Made by a program: the position numbers and the translations under genes. This document shows, piece by piece, positions 1 to 6,183 of a stretch of DNA of 7,928 nt; position 1 is the stretch's first letter; every line of letters starts with the position of its first letter. Origin of the DNA: Bacteroidales bacterium (GTDB lineage Bacteria; Bacteroidota; Bacteroidia; Bacteroidales; UBA3824); assembly GCA_017543645.1 (NCBI GenBank), contig JAFYFR010000136.1, forward strand, positions 1 to 7,928, written 5' to 3'. The notes under the pieces are model-generated. The model did no database searches and was not told the DNA's origin. It saw only the letters and a list, made by a program, of their open reading frames with translations.

Positions 1-1
1 G

Positions 2-136
2 GCGCGGACGCTTTTGGCGGACAACGCCAAGAAGGCGAAGCTTCAAGAGCTGTTTGTAGCAGCCGGACGGCCGGGAACACTCTTTGGCTGGGTGTTTAAG
101 AAGATATACGCCGGCGAGAGCTTGGCGTTAGAGTAG
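2..136 (+). CDS. C-terminal fragment of an unrecognised gene
   Basis: This reading frame is open from the left edge of the window and ends at TAG, giving 44 codons. Its 5' part lies outside the window. The fragment is rich in Lys and Ala and ends in KKIYAGESLALE. I do not recognise a family, so I give no function. A strong terminator begins 28 bases after the stop, which supports this being the real end of a transcribed gene. It is the only rightward gene here and converges on the leftward phage operon. It could be a host gene flanking the prophage or a phage gene from another module. Confidence 0.55.
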   Translation, partial: ARTLLADNAKKAKLQELFVAAGRPGTLFGWVFKKIYAGESLALE

Positions 137-164
137 AGCGTAGATCCATTGACATTGATTAATT

Positions 165-202
165 AAAAGAGCCGTAAAAAAGATTTGCGGCTCTTTTTTT
201 TT
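165..202 (+). terminator. Rho-independent terminator, possibly bidirectional
   Basis: AAAAGAGCCG (165-174) pairs perfectly with CGGCTCTTTT (188-197) across a 13-base loop. A run of nine T's (194-202) overlaps the end of the stem on the + strand, as expected for an intrinsic terminator of the rightward partial gene. Read leftward, the same GC stem is followed by TTTTAATTAA, so it may also end the phage late transcript, whose last gene stops at 224. The first role is well supported; the second is inferred. Confidence 0.85.
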
Positions 203-223
203 GCCGATGGAGGGGTGTAGGGG

Positions 224-1198
224 TTAGGAGACAGAGGGCGAGGTGACGATGGGTTGCCACGAGAATTCCGTTATTGTAAAATCTTCATTATTGGTGCCGA
301 TTGTTCTGACTATCTCGGCACCTAATTGAGGATTTGTATCAGGAATTAAAACACAGACAGGATATACGCCCACTGAAACCTTTATAATATTACCATCTTG
401 GGATATAAATGTTTGAAATGGTGTGTTAATAGAATTATGTTCGTTAATGTATGCTGGAATAGGTTCTGTCGCCGGTTCGTCAGTCTCGTAATAGTTGCCC
501 GGTTTTATTCCGTATTCGTTGTCATTAACGGCTATTATCGCTGAACTGATGGGGACATGAAATGTTCCACCGGCCACTCTCTCATAGCAATACCCTCTTG
601 TATACTTAGCCGTTGTGCTGCCAACGTATTGGACGATTTCGCCTTCTTGGGCGGTGGTGTATGCGTCGAGGTCGGCGATTTGTTTCAGGTAGTTTGTTGG
701 TGCGGGTGCGGGTATGAGGGCGGTGATTTCGTTTTTGAGTTGGAGGAGTAGCCCTGCGAGGGTTTCTTGGTCGGTGATGCCGGAGAGGAAGGCTTCGAGC
801 TCTTTCCAACGGTTGATGGTGGTGTCGGAGGCGTCGACGGCATTGAGGAATGTAGAGACGAGGGTTTTGAACGCCTCGTAGTCGGTTTTGGAAGTTTCGA
901 GGGTTGTGAGGCGTGTGCCCAAGCCTTCTACGTCGCTGACGGCGTGGCTGTGGGCGGTGGGGGCGGCGGCGAAGTTTGGGTCGGAGACAATCTCGGAGAC
1001 TTTGGATTCCACCAAGGTGTTTACTTCGTTGGTAGTTACTTTTTCTCTGAGTGCTTGCACCAATCCGTCGATTTTTGACTGGGGAAGGCTGTCCTCGTCC
1101 TTGTGGACAAAAGAGTCGATGAGCGCGGCGAACTGCGCCTCGGTGGGTGTGGCGTACTGACGGAAGTACTGTTTGAGGGTTTTTCTTGTTGTTGCCAT
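224..1198 (-). CDS. Tail fibre protein (distal, last gene of the operon)
   Basis: This 324-residue protein resembles tail fibres of Bacteroidetes prophages. The N-terminal part (about 1-60) carries the TPTEAQFAALIDSFVHKDED type of motif often seen at the start of such fibres. It is followed by helical, probably coiled-coil stretches (about 40-75 and 95-160). One H-x-H motif (His83, His85) begins an HSHAVSDVEGL unit that matches units in the neighbouring fibre. A proline-rich hinge lies near 163-168. A small domain with YVGSTTAKYTRGYCYERV (about 191-208) is common in phage fibres. The C-terminal 100 or so residues are unlike the rest and probably form the receptor-binding tip. The DNA for that part is clearly more AT-rich than the N-terminal half. 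The start is ATG at 1198 in an A-rich leader without a Shine-Dalgarno sequence. Receptor unknown. Confidence 0.8.
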   Translation of the reverse strand: MATTRKTLKQYFRQYATPTEAQFAALIDSFVHKDEDSLPQSKIDGLVQALREKVTTNEVNTLVESKVSEIVSDPNFAAAPTAHSHAVSDVEGLGTRLTTLETSKTDYEAFKTLVSTFLNAVDASDTTINRWKELEAFLSGITDQETLAGLLLQLKNEITALIPAPAPTNYLKQIADLDAYTTAQEGEIVQYVGSTTAKYTRGYCYERVAGGTFHVPISSAIIAVNDNEYGIKPGNYYETDEPATEPIPAYINEHNSINTPFQTFISQDGNIIKVSVGVYPVCVLIPDTNPQLGAEIVRTIGTNNEDFTITEFSWQPIVTSPSVS

Positions 1199-1238
1199 GG
1201 TTTTGTGGGTTTTAGATTTTTATATTAAAGTGTGAGGG

Positions 1239-2321
1239 TTATGATGCGGATATGTAGCAGGCTGAGCCTTCGAATGTAGCTTTGTTTCGGTAGCACATTG
1301 TTGAAATTATTCCATGAATTGTAATTCGGAAAGGCACAAGGTTGCTGCTGTTAGACTGATTAGGTGCGTCGGCGCCAAAATATACCATTCCTACACCGTG
1401 ATAGTTGGCAATAGGGCGGAACTCGGACGGTATTTGTTCGCTTATAGAGCTGTTTTCGTAATAACCCTCCGGGGTGGAATAGGCGCTGAATCTAACGTAT
1501 ACCACTCTGCCCTGTTTGTAAAGCTCCAAATGAGCCTTGTGGGTATCGATCGTTACTGCAAGTTTGTCGTCGATTTGCATTTTGGAGTAATACTCATCGT
1601 CGTGGTCGTGAGTTGTGTTAGCGTATACGTTGTCGTGGTTGTGGTTTGCCGCAGCCTTGTCGTCAAGTGCGCTTTGCAGATTTGTTATGTCCGAAATGCT
1701 GTGGGAGTGACTTGGGGCAGCGTAGTTGTGGGTGTGTCCTATGTTCGACTTGCCGTCCAATTGAGACTTTAACCCTTGCACTTCGTCAATACTATGGCGG
1801 TGTACTGTTGCCGCATAGTCGTGGGAGTGCCTTATGTTAGCGTATACGTCGTTGTGGTTGTGGTCGATGGCGGCGTATGCGGAGTCGTGGTTGTGGGTGG
1901 TATCCGCCTTGGTGTCGGCTAATGCCTTTAAAGCCGCGTTGGAGATGTCGGACAGGGAGGAGAACTCAGACCAGCTCCAAGTGCCGGTGGTGCCGGAGAC
2001 GAGCTTGCGCATGGTGTATGCGGAGGAGAAAGTCTCGCCGTTGGCTGATGCGTTGATGTTTTCGGTTTTAATAGAGCAACGTGCGCCGGAACCGCCGGGG
2101 AAATAGAGGATTTCGCCAAGGAGGTCGTTACCTGTGCGCACATACACATAGCCTGCGGAGCGCGGGCTGCCGGTGCAGCCTTTGATGATAAGCTTGTCGC
2201 ATCCGGCTATCTGGGCTATGATGGCTAAGTGCTTGATGTTTTCCTGTATGTAGTCCATGCTTTCGCAGTCGAGCGGGAAGCGTGGGAAATTAAGGTAGTT
2301 ACCTAATATAGTTTCTTTCAT
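1239..2321 (-). CDS. Tail fibre / receptor-binding protein with His-x-His repeats
   Basis: This 360-residue protein has three visible parts. Residues 1-125 form a globular N-terminal region with YFPGGSGARC at 73-82. Residues 140-245 hold eight H-x-H motifs (first His at 143, 154, 165, 174, 196, 205, 227 and 238), with spacings of 11, 11, 9, 22, 9, 22 and 11 residues. In T4 gp37 and related fibres, H-x-H pairs bind iron along the axis of an intertwined trimer; a similar role is inferred here. Residues 265-360 contain LYKQGRVVYVRFS and IPSEFRP, typical of beta-sandwich tip domains of fibres. The DNA encoding the tip is lower in GC than the N-terminal part. A heptamer array lies 8 bases upstream of the ATG. 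The gene lies 40 bases upstream of the second fibre. Confidence 0.85.
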   Translation of the reverse strand: MKETILGNYLNFPRFPLDCESMDYIQENIKHLAIIAQIAGCDKLIIKGCTGSPRSAGYVYVRTGNDLLGEILYFPGGSGARCSIKTENINASANGETFSSAYTMRKLVSGTTGTWSWSEFSSLSDISNAALKALADTKADTTHNHDSAYAAIDHNHNDVYANIRHSHDYAATVHRHSIDEVQGLKSQLDGKSNIGHTHNYAAPSHSHSISDITNLQSALDDKAAANHNHDNVYANTTHDHDDEYYSKMQIDDKLAVTIDTHKAHLELYKQGRVVYVRFSAYSTPEGYYENSSISEQIPSEFRPIANYHGVGMVYFGADAPNQSNSSNLVPFRITIHGIISTMCYRNKATFEGSACYISAS

Positions 2322-2328
2322 GGCTTTG

Positions 2329-2349
2329 TTAATTATGAATTATGCATTA
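2329..2349 (-). repeat. Heptamer array R1, three units
   Basis: Three 7-bp units read on the + strand are TTAATTA, TGAATTA and TGCATTA. The last unit contains the stop codon (2347-2349) of the 170-residue tail gene, and the first lies just upstream of the 360-residue fibre's start. Orientation matches the other five arrays. Confidence 0.85.
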
Positions 2350-2859
2350 ATGAATCAATCTCCATTTCTTACCCGGTGTTTTGGCGTTGTTGACAACGGA
2401 GCGGAAACGCGCCAGCTCCTCTTCGCCGAGGCTGATGTTAGATGGCACGTAGACGGTGAAGTCCACGCGTTCTTCGGCGTTGTGGGCGCGGAGGTTTAGC
2501 ATGATGTGTGGGTTTTCGCGGTCGTTAAGGAGCACGGGCATAAGGATGGAACCGGGACGAGGGTCGCGGCGGTAGAGGTAGAACGGTTCTGCCAATTCCG
2601 CCTGGCTGTCGGTGACTGTTATGCCGGACTGGTCGCCGTTGAAAATGTGGTTGAGGCAGTATTCCAACCGGCACACTTGTGCGTTGTATTTCAGCTGTAT
2701 GAAAGTTTCTTGGCGGTAGGCGTTGAGTGTGTCGCGCAGGAGGTTGAACACCATAGCCAGCACTGAAAGCACCGCCACCATTTTGGACTTGCGGAGCGGT
2801 GTGGGCAGCAGCGTTACTGCCATTGGAACGAAGTCGGTTTGGTATACTCTCTGGTGCAT
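2347..2859 (-). CDS. Putative tail protein in the tail-protein-I position
   Basis: This 170-residue protein starts 2 bases after the stop of the baseplate J-like gene, so the two are probably translationally coupled. In P2 and Mu-type phages the gene after J encodes tail protein I, a baseplate wedge component, and position suggests the same here. The sequence is not obviously homologous to P2 gpI. The N-terminal stretch LLPTPLRKSKM (about 17-27), a hydrophobic helix (28-43) and QVCRLEYCLN (about 61-70) resemble a family I recall following J in Bacteroidetes prophages. The helix could be mistaken for a membrane segment, but a virion role is more likely. The C-terminal half (95-160) looks beta-rich. 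The stop lies within array R1. The structural role is fairly likely; the exact role is inferred. Confidence 0.6.
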   Translation of the reverse strand: MHQRVYQTDFVPMAVTLLPTPLRKSKMVAVLSVLAMVFNLLRDTLNAYRQETFIQLKYNAQVCRLEYCLNHIFNGDQSGITVTDSQAELAEPFYLYRRDPRPGSILMPVLLNDRENPHIMLNLRAHNAEERVDFTVYVPSNISLGEEELARFRSVVNNAKTPGKKWRLIH

Positions 2860-2861
2860 GG

Positions 2862-3725
2862 CTAATAGGGTATCATGTTGATGGTGAGTGTTCCGGGGTT
2901 GAAGTAACCGGCGTAGGGCGTGGCTTTGTCGGCTATCGAGTAGTTATTGCCAAGTGCATCGACGGCGTAACAGCCAGTGCCGTTTGGGAGGTCGTTACGC
3001 ACCTGAACAATCTTAACGCCCTTGACGGCTTGGAGGGTGTCGGTGAGAGCCATAATGGAAAACTCGCCGTTGAAGGGTAGGTTTTGGAGGTAGGCTTTCA
3101 TGGCAGCTTCGCAGTCGGTTTTTACGGCGTTGGCTTGGAGCAGCGGGTCGTACCAGATGTCCACGGTACAGTAGAACTCGTCGCCGACTTCGTTAATGAG
3201 GCGTGTTTTAACACCGGCGTATTTGATGCGGAGGATGTACTGCTCAATCTGCGTCTGTTGGTCGGTGAGGGGTATGCGGTTGCCGTTGCTTTCACCGGCT
3301 ATTTTTAGTAACAAGATGCCGGAAACGGTGTCGTCGATGGCAACGGCGTGTTTGATGATTTGCGCCTGTGAGATTTCGTCGGGGGTGTGGGTGTCGAGGA
3401 TGTAGTTGCCCCACTCGTCCAAATCGAACCGGACCTGGGCGGTGGAATGGTGGTAGTCTTTCAGCTTTTGGGCATACCAGCGGGTTGTGCCGGGCAGCTG
3501 CTGCAAAAAGCGTTCTTCCACCTCCTCCTTGGTGCTTTCAAAGAGGGCTTCCAACACGTGGGCACAGTAAGCCACAATGTAGAGGATAATGCCTTCGATG
3601 CTCGCCTTGGAATATACTTGCACCCATGGAGTGTTGGGCGCAAAGCCGTAGAGGTTTTGCATCGAAGGGGAGTTCATCCATTCGGCTTGAAGGTCTTCTA
3701 AGATTTCAGATGTTGTACGTGCCAT
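2862..3725 (-). CDS. Baseplate J-like protein
   Basis: This 287-residue protein resembles the baseplate J family (P2 gpJ, Mu gp47), which forms the baseplate wedges of contractile tails. The N-terminal helical region (ARTTSEILEDLQAEWMNSP and on to about 90) contains the EERFLQQLPGTTRWYAQKL stretch. A central beta-rich segment (about 95-200) includes DDTVSGILLLKIAGE. The C-terminal part (200-260) has the LPFNGEFSIMALTDTLQAVKGVKIVQV pattern typical of the family. I chose the ATG at 3725 rather than the in-frame ATG at 3752, because the extra nine residues would be encoded by the heptamer repeat. The chosen start has the context TACAATGG, shared with the capsid and chaperone genes. Length is close to P2 gpJ (about 300 residues). 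Confidence 0.8.
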   Translation of the reverse strand: MARTTSEILEDLQAEWMNSPSMQNLYGFAPNTPWVQVYSKASIEGIILYIVAYCAHVLEALFESTKEEVEERFLQQLPGTTRWYAQKLKDYHHSTAQVRFDLDEWGNYILDTHTPDEISQAQIIKHAVAIDDTVSGILLLKIAGESNGNRIPLTDQQTQIEQYILRIKYAGVKTRLINEVGDEFYCTVDIWYDPLLQANAVKTDCEAAMKAYLQNLPFNGEFSIMALTDTLQAVKGVKIVQVRNDLPNGTGCYAVDALGNNYSIADKATPYAGYFNPGTLTINMIPY

Positions 3726-3726
3726 T

Positions 3727-3761
3727 GTAATTATGAATTGTGAATTATGCATTATGCATTA
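3727..3761 (-). repeat. Heptamer array R2, five units
   Basis: The + strand units, in order, are GTAATTA, TGAATTG, TGAATTA, TGCATTA and TGCATTA. The array fills the junction between the J-like gene and the LysM-like gene, whose TGA stop begins at the next base (3762-3764). Leftward, it encodes an in-frame upstream ATG for J. Confidence 0.9.
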
Positions 3762-4049
3762 TCATCTTACCCAGAATCCAGATAGCTGGCTGTGGTCTTC
3801 GATGGTCATGAAGCCGATGCCGGTGAATCGGATGTCGTCGGACAGTCCGGTGGCGGGCGGGTCGATAGCAAGCTTTGCCACAGCGGCAGACTTGGCGGAC
3901 ACGCCGGTTTCCAATACGGTGCCGGGCATGAGTGACGAACTGAGGTCGATGCCGTTTTTGTCGGCTATGGATAGCGCGGCATCGGCGTTGCCCGCGGTCT
4001 GCAAGGCTATGTCAAAAATGCTCTGGTTGGGTAATACTGTGGTCTTCAT
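3762..4049 (-). CDS. LysM-like tail protein
   Basis: This small 95-residue protein begins with VLPNQSIFDIALQTAGNAD (about 5-23), followed by ALSIADKNGIDLSSSLMPGTVL. The pattern resembles a LysM fold: a turn, a helix, then xxNGI-DLSxxLxxGxxL. P2 gpX and similar small LysM proteins help build the tail near the baseplate; Bacteroidetes prophages often have such a gene between the tape measure and the baseplate genes. About half the protein (50-95) lies beyond the LysM-like part. The ATG at 4049 sits in the last, degenerate unit of heptamer array R3. No tape measure or hub gene separates it from the chaperone, which is unusual. The role as a structural tail protein is inferred from family and position. 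Confidence 0.65.
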   Translation of the reverse strand: MKTTVLPNQSIFDIALQTAGNADAALSIADKNGIDLSSSLMPGTVLETGVSAKSAAVAKLAIDPPATGLSDDIRFTGIGFMTIEDHSQLSGFWVR

Positions 4050-4079
4050 TATGAATTATGCATTATGAATTATGCATTA
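4045..4079 (-). repeat. Heptamer array R3, five units with a duplicated pair
   Basis: The + strand units are TTCATTA (degenerate; contains the LysM gene's start codon), then TGAATTA and TGCATTA, then the same pair again. The stop of the chaperone frameshift extension (4070-4072) lies inside. It is the only array in which a two-unit block is repeated. Confidence 0.9.
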
Positions 4080-4240
4080 TTGTATTTGGCTTCTTGTTGT
4101 CGTATCCATACAAGGCCGTTGAATGCGGATGCCCATTGGCGGTCGTCGAGGAGGTCGGGGTCGGTGTGTAGATAGTAACGTATCTGGGCGTTGATCTGCG
4201 CCACCGCGTCGCCGGGCTTAATTTTGGCCTCCTCTATAAT
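4070..4240 (-). CDS. -1 frameshift extension of the tail-assembly chaperone
   Basis: This reading frame lies one base back (-1) from the chaperone frame and continues for 56 codons after the presumed shift. It ends at TAA in array R3. The -1 frame is open only downstream of a TAA at about 4320, so the two frames overlap by about 80 bases. It has no ATG; the only common alternative start is a GTG about 25 bases downstream of the chaperone stop. The peptide has normal composition (IKPGDAVAQINAQIRYYL, then RQWASAFNGLVWIRQQEAKY). By analogy with lambda G/GT, P2 E/E+E' and Mu, a minority of ribosomes would make a fusion of about 163 residues. The coding nature is well supported; frameshifting rather than reinitiation is inferred. 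Confidence 0.7.
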   Translation of the reverse strand: MIEEAKIKPGDAVAQINAQIRYYLHTDPDLLDDRQWASAFNGLVWIRQQEAKYNNA

Positions 4241-4245
4241 TTTGA
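4234..4245 (-). promoter_or_regulatory. Candidate -1 ribosomal frameshift site
   Basis: In the chaperone frame the last codons read TCA AAA TTA TAG. The A before AAA lets a lysyl-tRNA slip back one base and re-pair perfectly, after which reading continues as ATT ATA GAG. It is not a canonical X XXY YYZ heptamer, because the A-site tRNA would not re-pair well. However, I found no better slip site in the roughly 80-base overlap. AGAGGAGG follows at once (4229-4236). No strong downstream stem was identified by eye. Confidence 0.45.
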
Positions 4246-4560
4246 GAGTTCCGCCTCCTTGATCTGGATGAGCGCGCCGAGCTTCTGCGAAAGGCCGAGG
4301 AACAGAGAGTCGTCGGTCTTAAAGTCGTCGCATCCGCCAAGCCAGCAGTTGTTGATCATGGTTTCGGCAATCTTGATAGGGTTGTTGCCAAGCACCGACA
4401 CGTAAGCAAGAACCTTGCGGTCGGGTTTGCGGAGGTAGCAGATTCTGCCTTCGGCGGTTACGGAGTAGATGTCGGTGTACTGTTTTTTCCAGCTGTCGAT
4501 TTGCGAGGGAGCGGCCTCGCCTTCGAATTTAGGAGCTGAGGTGTTTTTGTTCTGATCCAT
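4234..4560 (-). CDS. Tail-assembly chaperone (short form)
   Basis: This 108-residue protein has the size, position and sequence character of a tail-assembly chaperone: it follows the tube gene and is followed by an overlapping -1 frame. A low-complexity N-terminus (1-20) leads into IDSWKKQYTDIYSVTAEGRICYLRKPDRKVLAY (about 21-53). Then comes a helical region with ETMINNCWLGGCDDFKTDD, a pattern I recall in Bacteroidetes chaperone proteins. Such chaperones bind the tape measure and recruit tube subunits in the cytoplasm, and are absent from the mature virion. The ATG at 4560 has the context TACAATGG. The gap to the tube gene is 22 bases with no heptamer array. No tape measure gene follows, which is odd. 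Confidence 0.7.
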   Translation of the reverse strand: MDQNKNTSAPKFEGEAAPSQIDSWKKQYTDIYSVTAEGRICYLRKPDRKVLAYVSVLGNNPIKIAETMINNCWLGGCDDFKTDDSLFLGLSQKLGALIQIKEAELSKL

Positions 4561-4582
4561 TGTAATGATGTTTTAAAGGTGT

Positions 4583-5017
4583 TTAAATAACTTGATGTTC
4601 TACACTCAAAGCGATGAATGGGAGGTCAACGTTCATGTTTGAGTCGGAGTTTTTGAGGTTTTTGCCCACTTCGGTAAACTCGATGCCGTGGATGATGTCG
4701 GTTTTGATAACGTCGCCGTTCTCGGGGTTGCCGTATGAGACAGCCGCGTCGAGGTGAAGGTTGAGGAGGTTGTGTCCGGGCGAGAGGGCAGTGAGGGTTT
4801 CCAACTCGCTTTGCAAGAGGTTGAGCGTGCCGGAGGTTTTGAGCTGTCCGCGCTGGATGGCTACTGGTGTGTTGCTCTTGCCGTAAATTTCGGTCTTAGT
4901 CTGAGTAATTTTGTACTCTACGCCTGTGGCTCGGGTGAGCAACTGTCCGCCCACCATTATGGTAACGTCGGCAAAGGTGTACTCCTTAGTGTCGAATGTC
5001 TGTGTTAATTCTGCCAT
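4583..5017 (-). CDS. Tail tube protein
   Basis: This 144-residue protein directly follows the sheath gene, the usual sheath-tube order of contractile tails. It is of normal length for a tube protein of this type and looks beta-rich. A likely early beta hairpin is TFADVTIMVGGQLLTRATGVEY (about 14-35), followed by KTEIYGKSNTPVAIQRGQLKTSGTL (about 41-66). The C-terminal strands are IIHGIEFTEVGKNL and DLPFIALSVEHQVI. Tube subunits stack as hexameric rings through which DNA passes. I assign the family by overall pattern (XkdM or P2 FII-like tubes), without a detailed match. The ATG at 5017 lies just beyond array R4. Confidence 0.75.
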   Translation of the reverse strand: MAELTQTFDTKEYTFADVTIMVGGQLLTRATGVEYKITQTKTEIYGKSNTPVAIQRGQLKTSGTLNLLQSELETLTALSPGHNLLNLHLDAAVSYGNPENGDVIKTDIIHGIEFTEVGKNLKNSDSNMNVDLPFIALSVEHQVI

Positions 5018-5024
5018 AATAATT

Positions 5025-5059
5025 TGAATTGTGAATTGTGAATTATGAATTATGAATTA
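5025..5059 (-). repeat. Heptamer array R4, five perfect units
   Basis: The + strand units are two copies of TGAATTG followed by three of TGAATTA, with no interruption. The last unit holds the sheath stop codon (5057-5059). The tube start is at 5017, after a short ATAATAATT spacer. Confidence 0.95.
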
Positions 5060-6136
5060 AATAGCGGTGTTGAAACCAAGCTTAACCTCGATGTATTTGG
5101 CGTATCCGTAGGGTTTAACGCTCAGGCTGATGTCGATGCGCGAGTTGGCAGCCACGTCTTGGTCGGGGTCTATGTAGCAGCGCACGCCTTTGTCGGATGC
5201 GTTGGCGGGGTCGGTGCCGAGGTTGCCGCTCACGGTCATAGTGTTGTAGATGGCCTGTTCAACAGCGTTGCTCATATCTTTGCAGTAGGTTTCGCTCATA
5301 CGGCCGGAGGCAGAGAGCGGGATTTCGTCGTTGATGTAGTTGACGAGAGTGGTGTAGGCTAAGCGGTATGCCTTGTCGATGGTGCGGCGGCGGGGCAATA
5401 GAGCGTAGTCGTCGGAAGGCTGCGCTGCCATAAGGTCGTCGCTGAGGTAGAATCCAGCCTTGCCTTGGAATGTGCGCACGGTGATGTAGCCGCTGTTGTG
5501 CTTAGGTTCGGCGTAGAGGTTGTTGACGAGGTGACGAGTGGCACTATTGCCCGAGCCTTCGGTGTACCAGAATTCGGGTGCGGTGAGCGCGCCGTCTTTT
5601 ACCCTTGCCATAGAGCGGTGCACAGGAATCTGAGCGGCACGACCGGCAGCGTACCACAAGAGAGCCACGCCGTTCTCCTGTGCGGAGGTTACGGTATCGA
5701 CCACAGCCACGCGGTTAAGACCGAGGGTCTTGGGCGTTACTCCGCCAACCGAGACAAAGAACATAACGGGGGCGTAGAGTTCGTTGGCAGCCCATTCGCC
5801 CACGGCTTGGAGGGTGTTGAGCATAGCCGAAGTAGCACCGCTGACAATAACGTTGCGCACCTCGCCGGCGTATGCTGAGAGCAGCGCCTTGATGTTGGCT
5901 TCGGTGGGTTCGAGGCTCGACACTATCAAACGGCATTTGCCGCCTGCCTCGGTGAAAAAAGCCGAAATTTCTTGGCTCTCAGTGCCGGCGCGTTCTACAA
6001 AATCTTCGTAGGTAAGGCAGTCGATGGGTACTTCGAGGTTGAGAGTGGACATGATGGCGAGTGTTACGCCGTCGTCCATAGGTTCCACACCGCCAAGACT
6101 GCCGTTTTTGAAGTCTATTTTTACGTATGGTAACAT
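5057..6136 (-). CDS. Contractile tail sheath protein
   Basis: This 359-residue protein resembles the DUF2586-type sheath proteins of Bacteroidetes prophages. The N-terminus LPYVKIDFKNGSLGGVEP (2-19) is characteristic. A central alpha/beta domain (about 65-200) contains the VIVSGATSAMLNTLQAVGEW and FFVSVGGVTP segments. The C-terminal part has GYITVRTFQGKAGFYLSDDL (about 217-236), then LLPRRRTIDKAYRLAYTTLV, the region that forms the inner, tube-facing sheath domain in known sheaths. The sheath contracts to drive the tube through the host envelope. It is on the short side for the family. The ATG at 6136 has no Shine-Dalgarno sequence. Its stop lies in array R4 and its leader follows array R5. 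The identity as sheath is likely; the DUF assignment is from memory. Confidence 0.8.
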   Translation of the reverse strand: MLPYVKIDFKNGSLGGVEPMDDGVTLAIMSTLNLEVPIDCLTYEDFVERAGTESQEISAFFTEAGGKCRLIVSSLEPTEANIKALLSAYAGEVRNVIVSGATSAMLNTLQAVGEWAANELYAPVMFFVSVGGVTPKTLGLNRVAVVDTVTSAQENGVALLWYAAGRAAQIPVHRSMARVKDGALTAPEFWYTEGSGNSATRHLVNNLYAEPKHNSGYITVRTFQGKAGFYLSDDLMAAQPSDDYALLPRRRTIDKAYRLAYTTLVNYINDEIPLSASGRMSETYCKDMSNAVEQAIYNTMTVSGNLGTDPANASDKGVRCYIDPDQDVAANSRIDISLSVKPYGYAKYIEVKLGFNTAI

Positions 6137-6148
6137 AATGTTCTGGTT

Positions 6149-6183
6149 TTAATTGTGAATTGTGAATTATGAATTACGAATTA
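6149..6183 (-). repeat. Heptamer array R5, five units
   Basis: The + strand units are TTAATTG, TGAATTG, TGAATTA, TGAATTA and CGAATTA. The stop of the small membrane gene (6174-6176) lies in the fourth unit, and the fifth is inside its coding sequence, encoding part of its final Ile-Asn-Ser. The sheath ATG is 13 bases beyond the other end. Confidence 0.9.

Noticed and set aside
151..156. TTGACA as a -35 promoter element
   Set aside because: It is a chance match to the sigma-70 consensus, without a suitable -10 element, in a genome whose starts look Bacteroidetes-like; it also directly precedes a terminator.
240..1600. Diversity-generating retroelement variable region in the fibre tips
   Set aside because: No reverse transcriptase is present, I found no near-identical template/variable repeat pair, and neither C-terminus looks like a typical DGR C-type lectin end.
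557..3701. Many + strand ORFs of 60-150 codons opposite the tail genes
   Set aside because: They are antisense shadows. Their translations are low-complexity (Val, Gly and Cys-rich), they overlap well-supported leftward genes fully, and they lack family resemblance.
2862..6136. Interpretation as a type VI secretion or extracellular contractile injection system rather than a phage
   Set aside because: A capsid-like protein and a scaffold-like protein lie in the same operon, and no ClpV, AAA+ ATPase or VipA-like gene is present. A headless particle remains possible only if the capsid assignment is wrong.
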